Shown here one piece after another: positions 1-5,787 of a stretch of 12,291 bases of DNA; within the stretch, counting starts at the first letter, position 1, and every line of letters starts with the position of its first letter. The notes under the pieces are model-generated. The model was not told where the DNA came from. It did no database searches and saw only the letters and a program-made list of their open reading frames with translations. A program made the translations under genes and the position numbers. The DNA lies in assembly GCA_021845945.1 (NCBI GenBank), contig JAJZRD010000102.1, forward strand, positions 1 through 12,291. The letters are read 5' to 3'. The DNA comes from Chloroflexota bacterium (GTDB lineage Bacteria; Chloroflexota; UBA6077).

Positions 1-28
1 CCGCTGCCATAGGAAGGTAGAGGTCTGA

Positions 29-901
29 ATGAAGGCGATGATCGCCCTCACAGTGGCGGAGGGCAAGCGGTTGATAGCCAAGGCTATCGTTAGGACGCCG
101 GAGGTCCAGCGAGCCCTGCAGGGCGGCAAGATCCTGCTGAAGGGCGGGACCACGGTGTCCGCCGTTGCCGAGGAGTTGGTCGGAATGCCGTTGCTCATCT
201 CGGGGCGGGTCAGCCCCCGCGGCTTCAAGGCGACCCGCATCCCCTGCGACGCGCCCCACGCCATGCTGATCGAGGGATCCGAGTGGCGGAAGGTCGACGA
301 CGAGCTGCCCGAGGTGGTGCCGAGTCTCGGCGAGAACGACGCATTCGTCGTTGGGGCCAATCTTATCGATGCCCACGGCGGGGCCGCCATGGCCGTGGGC
401 GCTCCCCTGGGGGGCAGGCCGGGAAGGGTACTCGCGGGGATCCAGGCGCAGGGGGTGCCGATCCTGGTGGCGGCCGGTTTGGAGAAGCTGATCCCCGGCT
501 TCGTGGGCGATGCGGTGCGGTCGGCGGGCCGGAACGGGGTCGATTTCTCCATGGGGATGTCCGTGGGACTGATCCCGATCTGCGGCCAGGTGGTGACCGA
601 GGTGGAGGCCGTGAAGCTGCTGGCACCGGTCCAATGCCAGGTGATCGCGCGCGGGGGGCTGGACGGCGCGGAGGGCGGCGTCGGCCTGGCAGTTTGGGGG
701 GAGCCCGCCGACGTGGAGCGCCTCTTCCTGCTCGCCCTGGGGTTGAAGGGCGCGAGCACCAGCGGCGCCGGCCAATCGCTCTACGAGTGCGAGAGCGCCA
801 GCAGCACGTGCAAAGGCCACCGGGCCTGCATCTATCGCTCGCCGGGCCTGATCCCCGCGGCCAGAGACGGTTCCGCCGATCGGGGCGCGGCCCTACGGTG
901 A
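29..901 (+). CDS. Conserved-looking protein of unknown function, C-terminal cysteine cluster
   Basis: I do not recognise this 290-residue protein as a named family. The ATG at 29 is preceded by an AGAGGT-type ribosome-binding site about 5 bases upstream; a second ATG (codon 4) is less well spaced. The chain is soluble and glycine-rich: GGKILLKGGTT at 32-42, GANLIDAHGG at 109-118 and AGLEKLIPG at 149-157 look like loops of an alpha/beta fold. Close to the C-terminus three cysteines (C254, C261, C267) with a histidine (H264) form a compact potential metal or disulfide site. The last 20 or so residues are low-complexity and may be dispensable. No signal peptide or membrane segment is visible. 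It is convergent with the acyl-CoA dehydrogenase, so the two are not co-transcribed. Its upstream neighbours lie outside the window. That it is coding is secure from codon usage and length; its function is unknown. Confidence 0.85.
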   Translation: MKAMIALTVAEGKRLIAKAIVRTPEVQRALQGGKILLKGGTTVSAVAEELVGMPLLISGRVSPRGFKATRIPCDAPHAMLIEGSEWRKVDDELPEVVPSLGENDAFVVGANLIDAHGGAAMAVGAPLGGRPGRVLAGIQAQGVPILVAAGLEKLIPGFVGDAVRSAGRNGVDFSMGMSVGLIPICGQVVTEVEAVKLLAPVQCQVIARGGLDGAEGGVGLAVWGEPADVERLFLLALGLKGASTSGAGQSLYECESASSTCKGHRACIYRSPGLIPAARDGSADRGAALR

Positions 902-933
902 GCCGGCCGCCTCAATTCCGGCAGCGAGAACGC

Positions 934-1010
934 AACCACGAAGGCACCAAGGCACGAAGAATCACCAAGAGAACTTTATGGCTCTTTGTGCCTTCGTGTC
1001 TTGGTGGTCA
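934..1010. repeat. Dispersed-type hairpin repeat (ACCACGAAGGCAC family)
   Basis: The left arm carries ACCACGAAGGCACCAAGG and the right arm, read on the other strand, gives ACCACCAAGACACGAAGG, so the two halves are imperfect inverted copies built from CACGAAG / CACCAAG units around a short AT-richer centre. Elements of this type recur in intergenic regions of many environmental bacterial genomes; that comes from memory, and only this copy is visible here. It fills the space between two convergent genes, where a folded transcript could serve as a bidirectional terminator, but no U-tract is evident. Confidence 0.7.
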
Positions 1011-1056
1011 CGTCCCCGGCGCTTTTCCAGAGATTGTTACCCTTGGTCCCGCGGCT

Positions 1057-2247
1057 TCAGTAGCCCGGCGCCTTGGGTAGCTCCCTCCGCAGCGGCTTGT
1101 CCCGGCGATAGCCCAGGGCGTACTCCCCCTGCATCAGGGTGTGGACCTGGGCGGTGCCCTCGTAGATCATGGCGCCCTTGGCGTTCCGGAGGTACCGCTC
1201 CACCGGGAACTCGTTGGAGTAGCCGTAGGCCCCGTGGATCTGAACGGCGTCCAGGGCAGCCTGCATCGCCACGTCGCAGGCGTACCACTTGGCCAGGGAG
1301 GTCTCACGGGTGTTCCGGATCCCCCTGTTCTTGAGGTAGGCGGCCCGGTAGGTCAGCAGTCGGGCTGCCTCGGTGCCAGCCACCATCTTGGCGATCATCT
1401 CCTGCACCAGCTGGAACTTCCCTATCGGCTGGCCGAAGGCGGTGCGCTCGTTGGCGTACTTGACGCTGGCGTCGAGGCAGGCCTGGGCCAGGCCGACCGC
1501 TCCGGCGGCGACGGAGAAACGGCCGTTGTCGATGGCGGACATGGCGATCTTGAAGCCTTCCCCCTCCTCGCCCAGCAGATTCCCCCTGGGAACCCGAGCT
1601 TCCTGGAGGGTGAGGCTGCCGGTGTTCCCTGCCCGGATCCCCATCTTCCCGTGGATCGACCCTGTGGTGAACCCCGGAGTGCCCCGCTCCACGACGAAGC
1701 AGGAGATCCCCTTATGCTTCCTGGATCGATCGGTGCTGGCGAAGACCAGGAAGTGGTCGGCGACATCCGCCAGGGAGATCCACATCTTCTCCCCGTTGAG
1801 GACGTAGTGGTCTCCGTCCCTGACCGCCGTGGCCTCCAGGTTCCCGGCGTCGGAGCCCACGTTGGGCTCCGTCAGCGCGAAGCCGGCCAGCTTCTCGCCC
1901 CTGGCCTGGGGCACCAGGAAGCGCTGCTTCTGCTCCTCGCTCCCCCACTGGAGGAGGGTGAGGCTGTTGAGCCCCACGTGGACCGTCAGGAGCACCCGAA
2001 AGGCCGTGTCGGCCCGCTCCATCTCCTCGCACAGGAGGGCGTAGCTGAGGTAGTCGGTGCCGCTGCCACCGTACTCCTCCGGTATCGGCGCGCCCAACAT
2101 GCCGAGGGCGGCCATCTTGCCGAAGACGGTGGGATCCATGCTGCCCTGCTCGTCCCACTCCCGGATGTAGGGGGCGATCTCCTTGCGGGCGAAGTCTCGA
2201 GCCGTCTGGCGGATCATCCTGTGCTCGGGGGAGAGATCGAAATCCAC
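1057..2247 (-). CDS. Acyl-CoA dehydrogenase (FAD-dependent)
   Basis: This 396-residue flavoenzyme would oxidise an acyl-CoA to the trans-2-enoyl-CoA, passing electrons to an electron-transfer flavoprotein, in fatty-acid or branched-chain / dicarboxylic acyl degradation in the cytoplasm. The start is taken as the GTG at 2247 (protein beginning VDFDLSPEH), because AAAGGAGA sits 7 bases upstream; an in-frame ATG 28 codons earlier would put this binding site inside the gene. N-terminal helical domain is about 1-118, with the beta domain following. The FAD/substrate signature FALTEPNVGSD is at 123-133. The C-terminal helical domain carries RTAFGQPIGKFQLVQ at 268-282 and the expected catalytic base E363 in AMIYEGTAQVH. 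Length is typical of the family. Acyl-chain specificity cannot be read from the sequence; glutaryl-CoA-dehydrogenase-like and short-chain types are both possible. It is divergent from otsB and has no pathway partner in the window. Confidence 0.96.
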   Translation of the reverse strand: MDFDLSPEHRMIRQTARDFARKEIAPYIREWDEQGSMDPTVFGKMAALGMLGAPIPEEYGGSGTDYLSYALLCEEMERADTAFRVLLTVHVGLNSLTLLQWGSEEQKQRFLVPQARGEKLAGFALTEPNVGSDAGNLEATAVRDGDHYVLNGEKMWISLADVADHFLVFASTDRSRKHKGISCFVVERGTPGFTTGSIHGKMGIRAGNTGSLTLQEARVPRGNLLGEEGEGFKIAMSAIDNGRFSVAAGAVGLAQACLDASVKYANERTAFGQPIGKFQLVQEMIAKMVAGTEAARLLTYRAAYLKNRGIRNTRETSLAKWYACDVAMQAALDAVQIHGAYGYSNEFPVERYLRNAKGAMIYEGTAQVHTLMQGEYALGYRRDKPLRRELPKAPGY

Positions 2248-2329
2248 GGCCAATCTCCTTTCAGCGCGAAGGCGTGGCGGGACCGAGATCCTTCGATTGT
2301 AGGTTCGAGTGGGTTCGCAGTCAACGAGC

Positions 2330-2351
2330 AAAGACGTAGTAAAGACGTAGT
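2330..2351. repeat. Tandem 11-bp direct repeat
   Basis: AAAGACGTAGT occurs twice head-to-tail with no spacer, in the divergent intergenic region between the acyl-CoA dehydrogenase and otsB. One helical turn of periodicity would suit a regulator binding both copies on the same DNA face, but a simple slippage duplication explains it equally well. Confidence 0.5.
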
Positions 2352-2424
2352 AGCAGCTATTGGGCGAGCTCAGCCCGGACGAGGAGTCTCCGGGTCGGCT
2401 TACCCTCAGGGTCCTTGAGGGCGA

Positions 2425-2433
2425 TGGTATACT
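2425..2433 (+). promoter_or_regulatory. Possible extended -10 promoter for otsB
   Basis: TGGTATACT fits an extended -10 element (TGn plus TATACT) ending 30 bases before the otsB start, leaving a short leader. There is no convincing -35 hexamer 16-18 bases upstream, so the call rests on the -10 alone. Confidence 0.4.
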
Positions 2434-2463
2434 CCCGGGGAAAACCGTCTCTCGAGGTGGGCC

Positions 2464-3279
2464 GTGGACTTACCCGCTGATCTCCTAGACAACCTTTTTG
2501 AGGCCCAGAGGGTTCTCTCTGCCGAGCCGGCCGGGTTGATCGCCGATGTCGATGGGACCCTCAGCGCTATCGTCGATCGGCCCGAGGAGGCTAGAGTGCA
2601 TCCCGAGGTCTCGGGTCTCCTGGCCAGGCTGGTGGTGCGCCTCCCTCTGGTCGCCGCCGTCTCTGGGCGGTCGATGGACCAGCTGCTCTCCATGCTCCCG
2701 GTGGACTCCATGGTGTATGTGGGGAATCACGGCCTGGAGTGGTGGGAGGATGGCCGATCGACGGTGGTGGGGGAGGCTCGACCCTACCTGCCGGCCATGG
2801 CCGAGACCATGCGCTGCCTTCGGGAGCGGCTGCGCGGGCCCGGCCTGCTGGTGGAGGAGAAGGGACCGACGGGGACCGTCCACTACAGACTTTCCCCCAA
2901 CCCGGCGGAAGCCCGGGAGACTATCCTGCAGGCCATCAGCCGCTGTCCCTCGGCCCGGGAGATGCGTTGGTCGGACGGGCGCATGGTGGTGAATCTCCTA
3001 CCACCCGTTCGGGCCGATAAGGGCACGGCCGTCGAGAGACTGGTCCGCGGGCGGGGTTTGCGGGGTGCCATCTATCTGGGCGACGACGTGACGGACCTGG
3101 ATGCCTTCCGGGTCTTGCGATCGCTGCGCCGGTCTGGAGAGTGCAGCGCCCTCACCGTCGCCGTGGCCGGCCCGGAGGCCCCCTCGGCGTTGTACTCGGA
3201 GGCGGACTATCGGTTGGATGGGGTTGACGCTGTGGTCGCCTTCCTGAGGCAGATGGCAGGCTGGCTCGAGCAGCCCTGA
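2464..3279 (+). CDS. otsB: Trehalose-6-phosphate phosphatase
   Basis: It hydrolyses trehalose-6-phosphate to trehalose, the second step of the OtsA/OtsB pathway, in the cytoplasm. The 271-residue product shows all HAD-superfamily motifs in order. Motif I is DVDGTL at 28-33, with the nucleophile D28 and acid/base D30. Motif II is SGRS at 67-70. The GNHGLEW segment at 87-93 is typical of the trehalose-phosphatase cap. The motif III lysine K186 is in DKGTAVE, and the Mg-binding motif IV LGDDVTDLDAF is at 205-215. The GTG at 2464 is chosen as start because GAGGTGG lies immediately upstream and the protein begins close before motif I, as in other OtsB proteins. It lies upstream of otsA but is separated from it by about 690 bases holding a riboswitch and terminator, so it probably has its own promoter and is not itself controlled by the riboswitch. 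Confidence 0.96.
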   Translation: MDLPADLLDNLFEAQRVLSAEPAGLIADVDGTLSAIVDRPEEARVHPEVSGLLARLVVRLPLVAAVSGRSMDQLLSMLPVDSMVYVGNHGLEWWEDGRSTVVGEARPYLPAMAETMRCLRERLRGPGLLVEEKGPTGTVHYRLSPNPAEARETILQAISRCPSAREMRWSDGRMVVNLLPPVRADKGTAVERLVRGRGLRGAIYLGDDVTDLDAFRVLRSLRRSGECSALTVAVAGPEAPSALYSEADYRLDGVDAVVAFLRQMAGWLEQP

Positions 3280-3323
3280 CTGGTCACACGGCCAGGTATA
3301 CAACCGGCCGGTCGGCCAGCCCG

Positions 3324-3372
3324 GAGTCTAGCCAGATGTGTCGTGCGGCGCGGGGGATCTGGTGCTAGACTC
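3324..3372. repeat. Long inverted repeat downstream of otsB
   Basis: GAGTCTAGCCAGAT (3324-3337) is matched by ATCTGGTGCTAGACTC (3357-3372), its reverse complement with a two-base TG insertion, separated by 19 GC-rich bases. As RNA it would form a 14-bp hairpin 45 bases after the otsB stop, without a U-tract. As DNA it is a candidate operator, because its right arm overlaps the TGCTAGACT promoter-like element. Confidence 0.5.
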
Positions 3373-3519
3373 GGTGACAGAGTGACGCTTCGGAGTCCGC
3401 GTCGAAACAGGGTCCGCTGGCAGTGGGCTTCGACTTCGATCCAAGAAGGGAATGACTCCAGTGATGGCGAACGCCCCGCAGCCTTCGTAGCGAGGGCGGT
3501 CGGGGTAACACGACCGAAC

Positions 3520-3652
3520 AATGTAGCCGAACCTTCGCCGAAGGGCGGAGGGCGGGGGAACCACCAGGTGGGGTGAATGATGCCTTTCGGCATCTAGGGT
3601 ATCTCTTTCAGCCCGAACCCGTCAGCTAACCTCGCAGGCATTTGAGAGAGGC
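3520..3652 (+). promoter_or_regulatory. c-di-AMP riboswitch (ydaO/yuaA class)
   Basis: The RNA carries the invariant landmarks of the ydaO/yuaA aptamer in the right order. GCCGAACC at the 5' end is followed by a GGGGGAACC segment, the GGGGTGAAT loop (3570-3578), a variable hairpin GATGCC-TTTC-GGCATC, AGGGTATCT (3596-3604), CCCGAACCCGTCAGCTAACC and CTCGCAGGC. A terminator begins 18 bases later, which is the expression platform expected for transcriptional OFF control by the ligand. In characterised members binding of c-di-AMP promotes termination, and the class typically controls potassium uptake, osmolyte and cell-wall genes. Here the controlled transcript runs into the small ORF and otsA, so trehalose synthesis would fall when c-di-AMP is high. 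Identification is by recognition of the conserved core; a covariance-model search (Rfam RF00379) would confirm boundaries. Confidence 0.92.
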
Positions 3653-3669
3653 TAAGTCTGCTCCGCAAG

Positions 3670-3696
3670 GGCCGGAGGCTTTGCCTCCGGTCTTTT
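3670..3696 (+). terminator. Intrinsic terminator of the c-di-AMP riboswitch
   Basis: CCGGAGGC (3672-3679), loop TTT, GCCTCCGG (3683-3690), then TCTTTT: an 8-bp perfect GC-rich stem with a short T-rich tail. It sits between the aptamer and the downstream genes and is the probable switch element. It is not simply the end of otsB, which stops 390 bases upstream. Confidence 0.85.
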
Positions 3697-3840
3697 GTCG
3701 TTATTAGAAGGCTGGTCTTGCCCTCGAACAGGTCGGCCGATCGGCATGGACCCCGGACCTGACTCACGGCGTTGCGAGCTTGGATTGGCGGAGGCTTGCT
3801 GCGGCTGCAGATTCGGTCGACCCGTATGGAGGAGGCTGCT

Positions 3841-3972
3841 GTGTTCGAGACTGTTCAGACCCAGGAGGAGAGCTCAGGCCACCAACGTCCGCACGCAGGG
3901 GAAGAGGCTATTGCGTCCCTCCGACTGTTGGCCGATCCCCTGCGTGGGGCGGGGGTGATTGCCCATGTCTAG
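3841..3972 (+). CDS. 43-residue leader ORF resembling the N-terminus of the downstream glycosyltransferase
   Basis: A GTG at 3841 follows a near-perfect ribosome-binding site GGAGGAGG with 5-base spacing, and the frame ends in a TAG at 3970-3972 that overlaps the otsA ATG (3965), an arrangement suited to translational coupling. Aligned without gaps from the start codon, the peptide shares 16 of about 40 residues with the TreT-like protein starting at 5788, concentrated in residues 17-39 (PHAGEEAIASLRLLADPLRG against PYAGEEVAETIRSLAAPLRG). Twelve of the 13 identical residues in that segment use different codons in the two genes, so the similarity is not a recent DNA duplication. That pattern suggests selection on the peptide, at least in the past. 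It may be a functional short protein, a coupling leader, or the surviving 5' end of a second glycosyltransferase gene into which otsA was inserted. An upstream in-frame ATG at 3826 lacks a ribosome-binding site. Confidence 0.7.
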   Translation: MFETVQTQEESSGHQRPHAGEEAIASLRLLADPLRGAGVIAHV

Positions 3973-5467
3973 CCTGCGTTCGGTAACCACGGGGCGCGCA
4001 GCCTCCAACAGCCCCGACGACCTGGCGGCCCTGCTCGGGGGTCGCCGGTTGTTCATCGTCTCCAACCGAGGCCCTGTCCACTATCACCTCAGCGGCGAAT
4101 CCCTCGAAGCGCGCCCCTCTGCCGGCGGACTGGCTACGGCTCTGTCCGGTGTCGTTGGCCGCGCGCCCCTCACCTGGATCGCCGCCGCCGCCGGATCCGG
4201 GGACCGGCTGGTGGCTAGCCAACCATCGCCCAGGAGCCACCTGCCGGGAGTCCCCCGACTTCGCTTCGTCGTGGTGCCCGAGGAGTCCTTCAACTGGTTC
4301 TACCTCCGTTTCTCGAATCCCGTCCTGTGGTTCCTCCAGCACGGGATGTGGCACTTGATGCGCCGGCCGGACCTGCGAGGGATGGTGGAGAACGGCTGGA
4401 TGCTGGGCTACCGGCCCGTCAATGAGGCCTTTGCTCGGGTAGTGGCCCAGGAGGTGGGAGAGGCAACCCAGCCTGTCATCCTTACTCAGGACTACCACCT
4501 GTACCTGCTCCCAAGGCTCCTCAGGCGGAGAATCCCGGGCGCTCTGCTGCAGCATTTCACTCATATCCCCTGGCCCAAACCAGAGGCCTGGGAGCCACTC
4601 CTGCCTACCCTTCGGAAGGAGTTGTGCCGAGGATTGCTGGGAGCCGACATCCTGGGGTTCCAGACCGTGGTTTCGGTGGACAACTTCCTGCACAGCTGCG
4701 ATCGGTTCGTGCAGGGGGCCCGGGTCGACTACGCTCGCGGTTCGGTTTGGCTGGAGGGCCATTCTACGGACGTTCGGGCCTATCCCATTTCGATTGACCC
4801 CGCGGCCCTCCGGCGTCTAGCTACCTCCTCCGAGACCCTTCGCCACAAGGAGCGAATGCGGCCTTATCTAGGCAGCCGTACCATCGTGCGAGTAGATCGG
4901 TTGGATCCTAGCAAGAACATCGTCCTGGGTTTCCGTGCCTTCGGCCGGCTGCTGGAGCGCCGGCCCGACCTGATCGGACGGGTGCGTTTCCTCGCCTTCC
5001 TGGTGCCCAGCCGCCAGGGCGTGGTCGAGTATCGCGGCTACGCTCAAGAGGTGTGGCGCGAGGTATCGGCGCTCAACGAGCGCTTTGGGCGCGATGGCTG
5101 GAATCCTGTGACGGTCTTCCACGAGGACAACCGATCCCAGGCGGTGGCCGGGATGGCGCTGGCCGACGTGCTCTTGGTCAACCCCATCGCCGATGGGATG
5201 AACCTGGTAGCCAAGGAGGGTCCCATCGTCAGCGAAGGGGATGCCGTATTGGTCCTGTCCCAGAACTGTGGCGCTCACCAACAGCTGGGGAGGGCGGCGG
5301 TGTCGGTACCGCCCGAGGACCTGGAGGCGACGGCGGCAGCTCTGGAACGGGCCCTGGAAATGCCTGCCGCCGAGCGAAGGCGTCGCAACCTGGTGCTGCG
5401 GGAGTCCATAGAGGTGGAAGACCTCTCCTGGTGGCTGCATCGCCAGTTTGAGGATCTGTTCGGCTGA
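3965..5467 (+). CDS. otsA: Trehalose-6-phosphate synthase (GT20)
   Basis: It transfers glucose from a nucleotide sugar to glucose-6-phosphate, giving trehalose-6-phosphate for OtsB. The 500-residue product contains the GT20 landmarks: SNRGPV (33-38) after the first strand, SAGGLATAL (52-60), QDYHLYLLP (175-183, standing for the usual HDYHL and retaining the active-site aspartate), and HFTHIPWP (197-204). RVDRLDPSKN (309-318) supplies the phosphate-binding Arg and Lys, and DGMNLVAKE (410-418) gives the C-terminal donor site. All expected catalytic residues are present. The ATG at 3965 is preferred because GGGGGTG lies 6-8 bases upstream; an in-frame TTG two codons earlier is the alternative. 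It overlaps the small ORF by 8 bases and lies downstream of the c-di-AMP riboswitch and terminator, so its expression probably depends on anti-termination and possibly on coupling. About 25 N-terminal residues precede the first strand and look disordered. Confidence 0.95.
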   Translation: MSSLRSVTTGRAASNSPDDLAALLGGRRLFIVSNRGPVHYHLSGESLEARPSAGGLATALSGVVGRAPLTWIAAAAGSGDRLVASQPSPRSHLPGVPRLRFVVVPEESFNWFYLRFSNPVLWFLQHGMWHLMRRPDLRGMVENGWMLGYRPVNEAFARVVAQEVGEATQPVILTQDYHLYLLPRLLRRRIPGALLQHFTHIPWPKPEAWEPLLPTLRKELCRGLLGADILGFQTVVSVDNFLHSCDRFVQGARVDYARGSVWLEGHSTDVRAYPISIDPAALRRLATSSETLRHKERMRPYLGSRTIVRVDRLDPSKNIVLGFRAFGRLLERRPDLIGRVRFLAFLVPSRQGVVEYRGYAQEVWREVSALNERFGRDGWNPVTVFHEDNRSQAVAGMALADVLLVNPIADGMNLVAKEGPIVSEGDAVLVLSQNCGAHQQLGRAAVSVPPEDLEATAAALERALEMPAAERRRRNLVLRESIEVEDLSWWLHRQFEDLFG

Positions 5468-5542
5468 TGGACCGACGATTCCCGATTGCGCGCCCCAAGC
5501 CGAAGGCCGAAGCTGCCTTGGGGATGATGGAAGGTGATCGCA

Positions 5543-5571
5543 TTGACAAGGAGACCTCCCTCGGGTAGATT
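5543..5571 (+). promoter_or_regulatory. Sigma-70-type promoter of the glycosyltransferase leader
   Basis: TTGACA (5543-5548), exactly 17 bases, then TAGATT (5566-5571): a consensus -35 and a good -10. Transcription would begin near 5578, so the terminator hairpin at 5652 lies within the leader of the next gene and is not just the end of otsA. This is the best-matching promoter in the window. Confidence 0.75.
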
Positions 5572-5577
5572 CAGGTT

Positions 5578-5651
5578 CGGCAGCCCAGCCGGCTGCTCGA
5601 TAGAAGAGGGTATCTGTCCCGGGGGCCAGCACCCGTTATCCAGCTTGGCTA
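5578..5651 (+). ncRNA. Candidate structured leader RNA (uncharacterised; possible degenerate c-di-AMP aptamer)
   Basis: About 74 nt lie between the predicted transcription start and the terminator. Potential helices are GCAGCC/GGCTGC (5580-5596), GGGT with ACCC (5608-5611 / 5631-5634), and GCCAG with CTTGGC (5625-5629 / 5644-5649). The promoter, compact RNA, terminator, gene order is the layout of a riboswitch or attenuator. AGGGTATCT (5607-5615) and ACCCGT (5631-5636) occur with nearly the same spacing as in the c-di-AMP riboswitch upstream (3596 and 3618). The diagnostic GCTAACCTCG core and the GGGGTGAAT loop are absent, so I do not assign it to that class. It could also be an unrelated attenuator or plain untranslated RNA. 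Confidence 0.45.
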
Positions 5652-5681
5652 GGGGGAGACTGTCATGCAGTCTCCCCCTTT
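5652..5681 (+). terminator. Intrinsic terminator / attenuator ahead of the TreT-like gene
   Basis: GGGGGAGACTG (5652-5662), loop TCATG, CAGTCTCCCCC (5668-5678), followed by TTTGT: an 11-bp perfect stem. It lies 185 bases after otsA and 106 bases before the glycosyltransferase start, downstream of a strong promoter, so it probably acts as an attenuator, and may also stop read-through from otsA. Confidence 0.85.
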
Positions 5682-5787
5682 GTCCTGATGGGGCTGGACC
5701 GGAGACGGTGCCACGGGAGAGGCTGGCCGAATCCCCTCGGTTCGAGGCCTGTCTGCGCACCGTTCCTGATAGCGAGGAGTCCGAATC

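Larger units (their letters stand above)
3280..3840 (+). other. 561-base non-coding interval between otsB and the small ORF
   Basis: This stretch holds, in order, an inverted repeat (3324-3372) containing a possible extended -10 element TGCTAGACT (3363-3371), the c-di-AMP riboswitch, its intrinsic terminator, and about 140 bases of untranslated RNA ahead of the small ORF. The only candidate promoter for the riboswitch transcript is the TGCTAGACT element, which has no good -35 partner. Short open frames here have no ribosome-binding site and cross the structured RNA, so I do not call them. Between 3697 and 3840 I see a 10-base palindrome (GCCGATCGGC near 3736) and nothing else. Confidence 0.6.

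Noticed and set aside
934..1010. CRISPR-like array from the CACGAAG/CACCAAG units
   Set aside because: The units are short, unequal and arranged as an inverted hairpin, with no regular spacers.
2248..2331. 28-codon N-terminal extension of the acyl-CoA dehydrogenase from an ATG at 2331
   Set aside because: A strong AAAGGAGA ribosome-binding site lies inside it, right before GTG 2247, and the extension is arginine-rich and unlike the family N-terminus.
1141..2418. 425-codon plus-strand open frame opposite the acyl-CoA dehydrogenase
   Set aside because: No ribosome-binding site or family motifs; it is the antisense image of a clear gene.
3959..3964. TTG at 3959 as otsA start
   Set aside because: The ribosome-binding site GGGGGTG ends just before it, leaving almost no spacing; ATG 3965 is better placed. 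It remains a minor alternative.
5578..5681. T-box leader or tRNA-like element
   Set aside because: A CCGTTATC string and a GGTTCG string invite the idea, but there is no TGGNACCGCG antiterminator bulge, no cloverleaf and no aminoacyl-related gene downstream.
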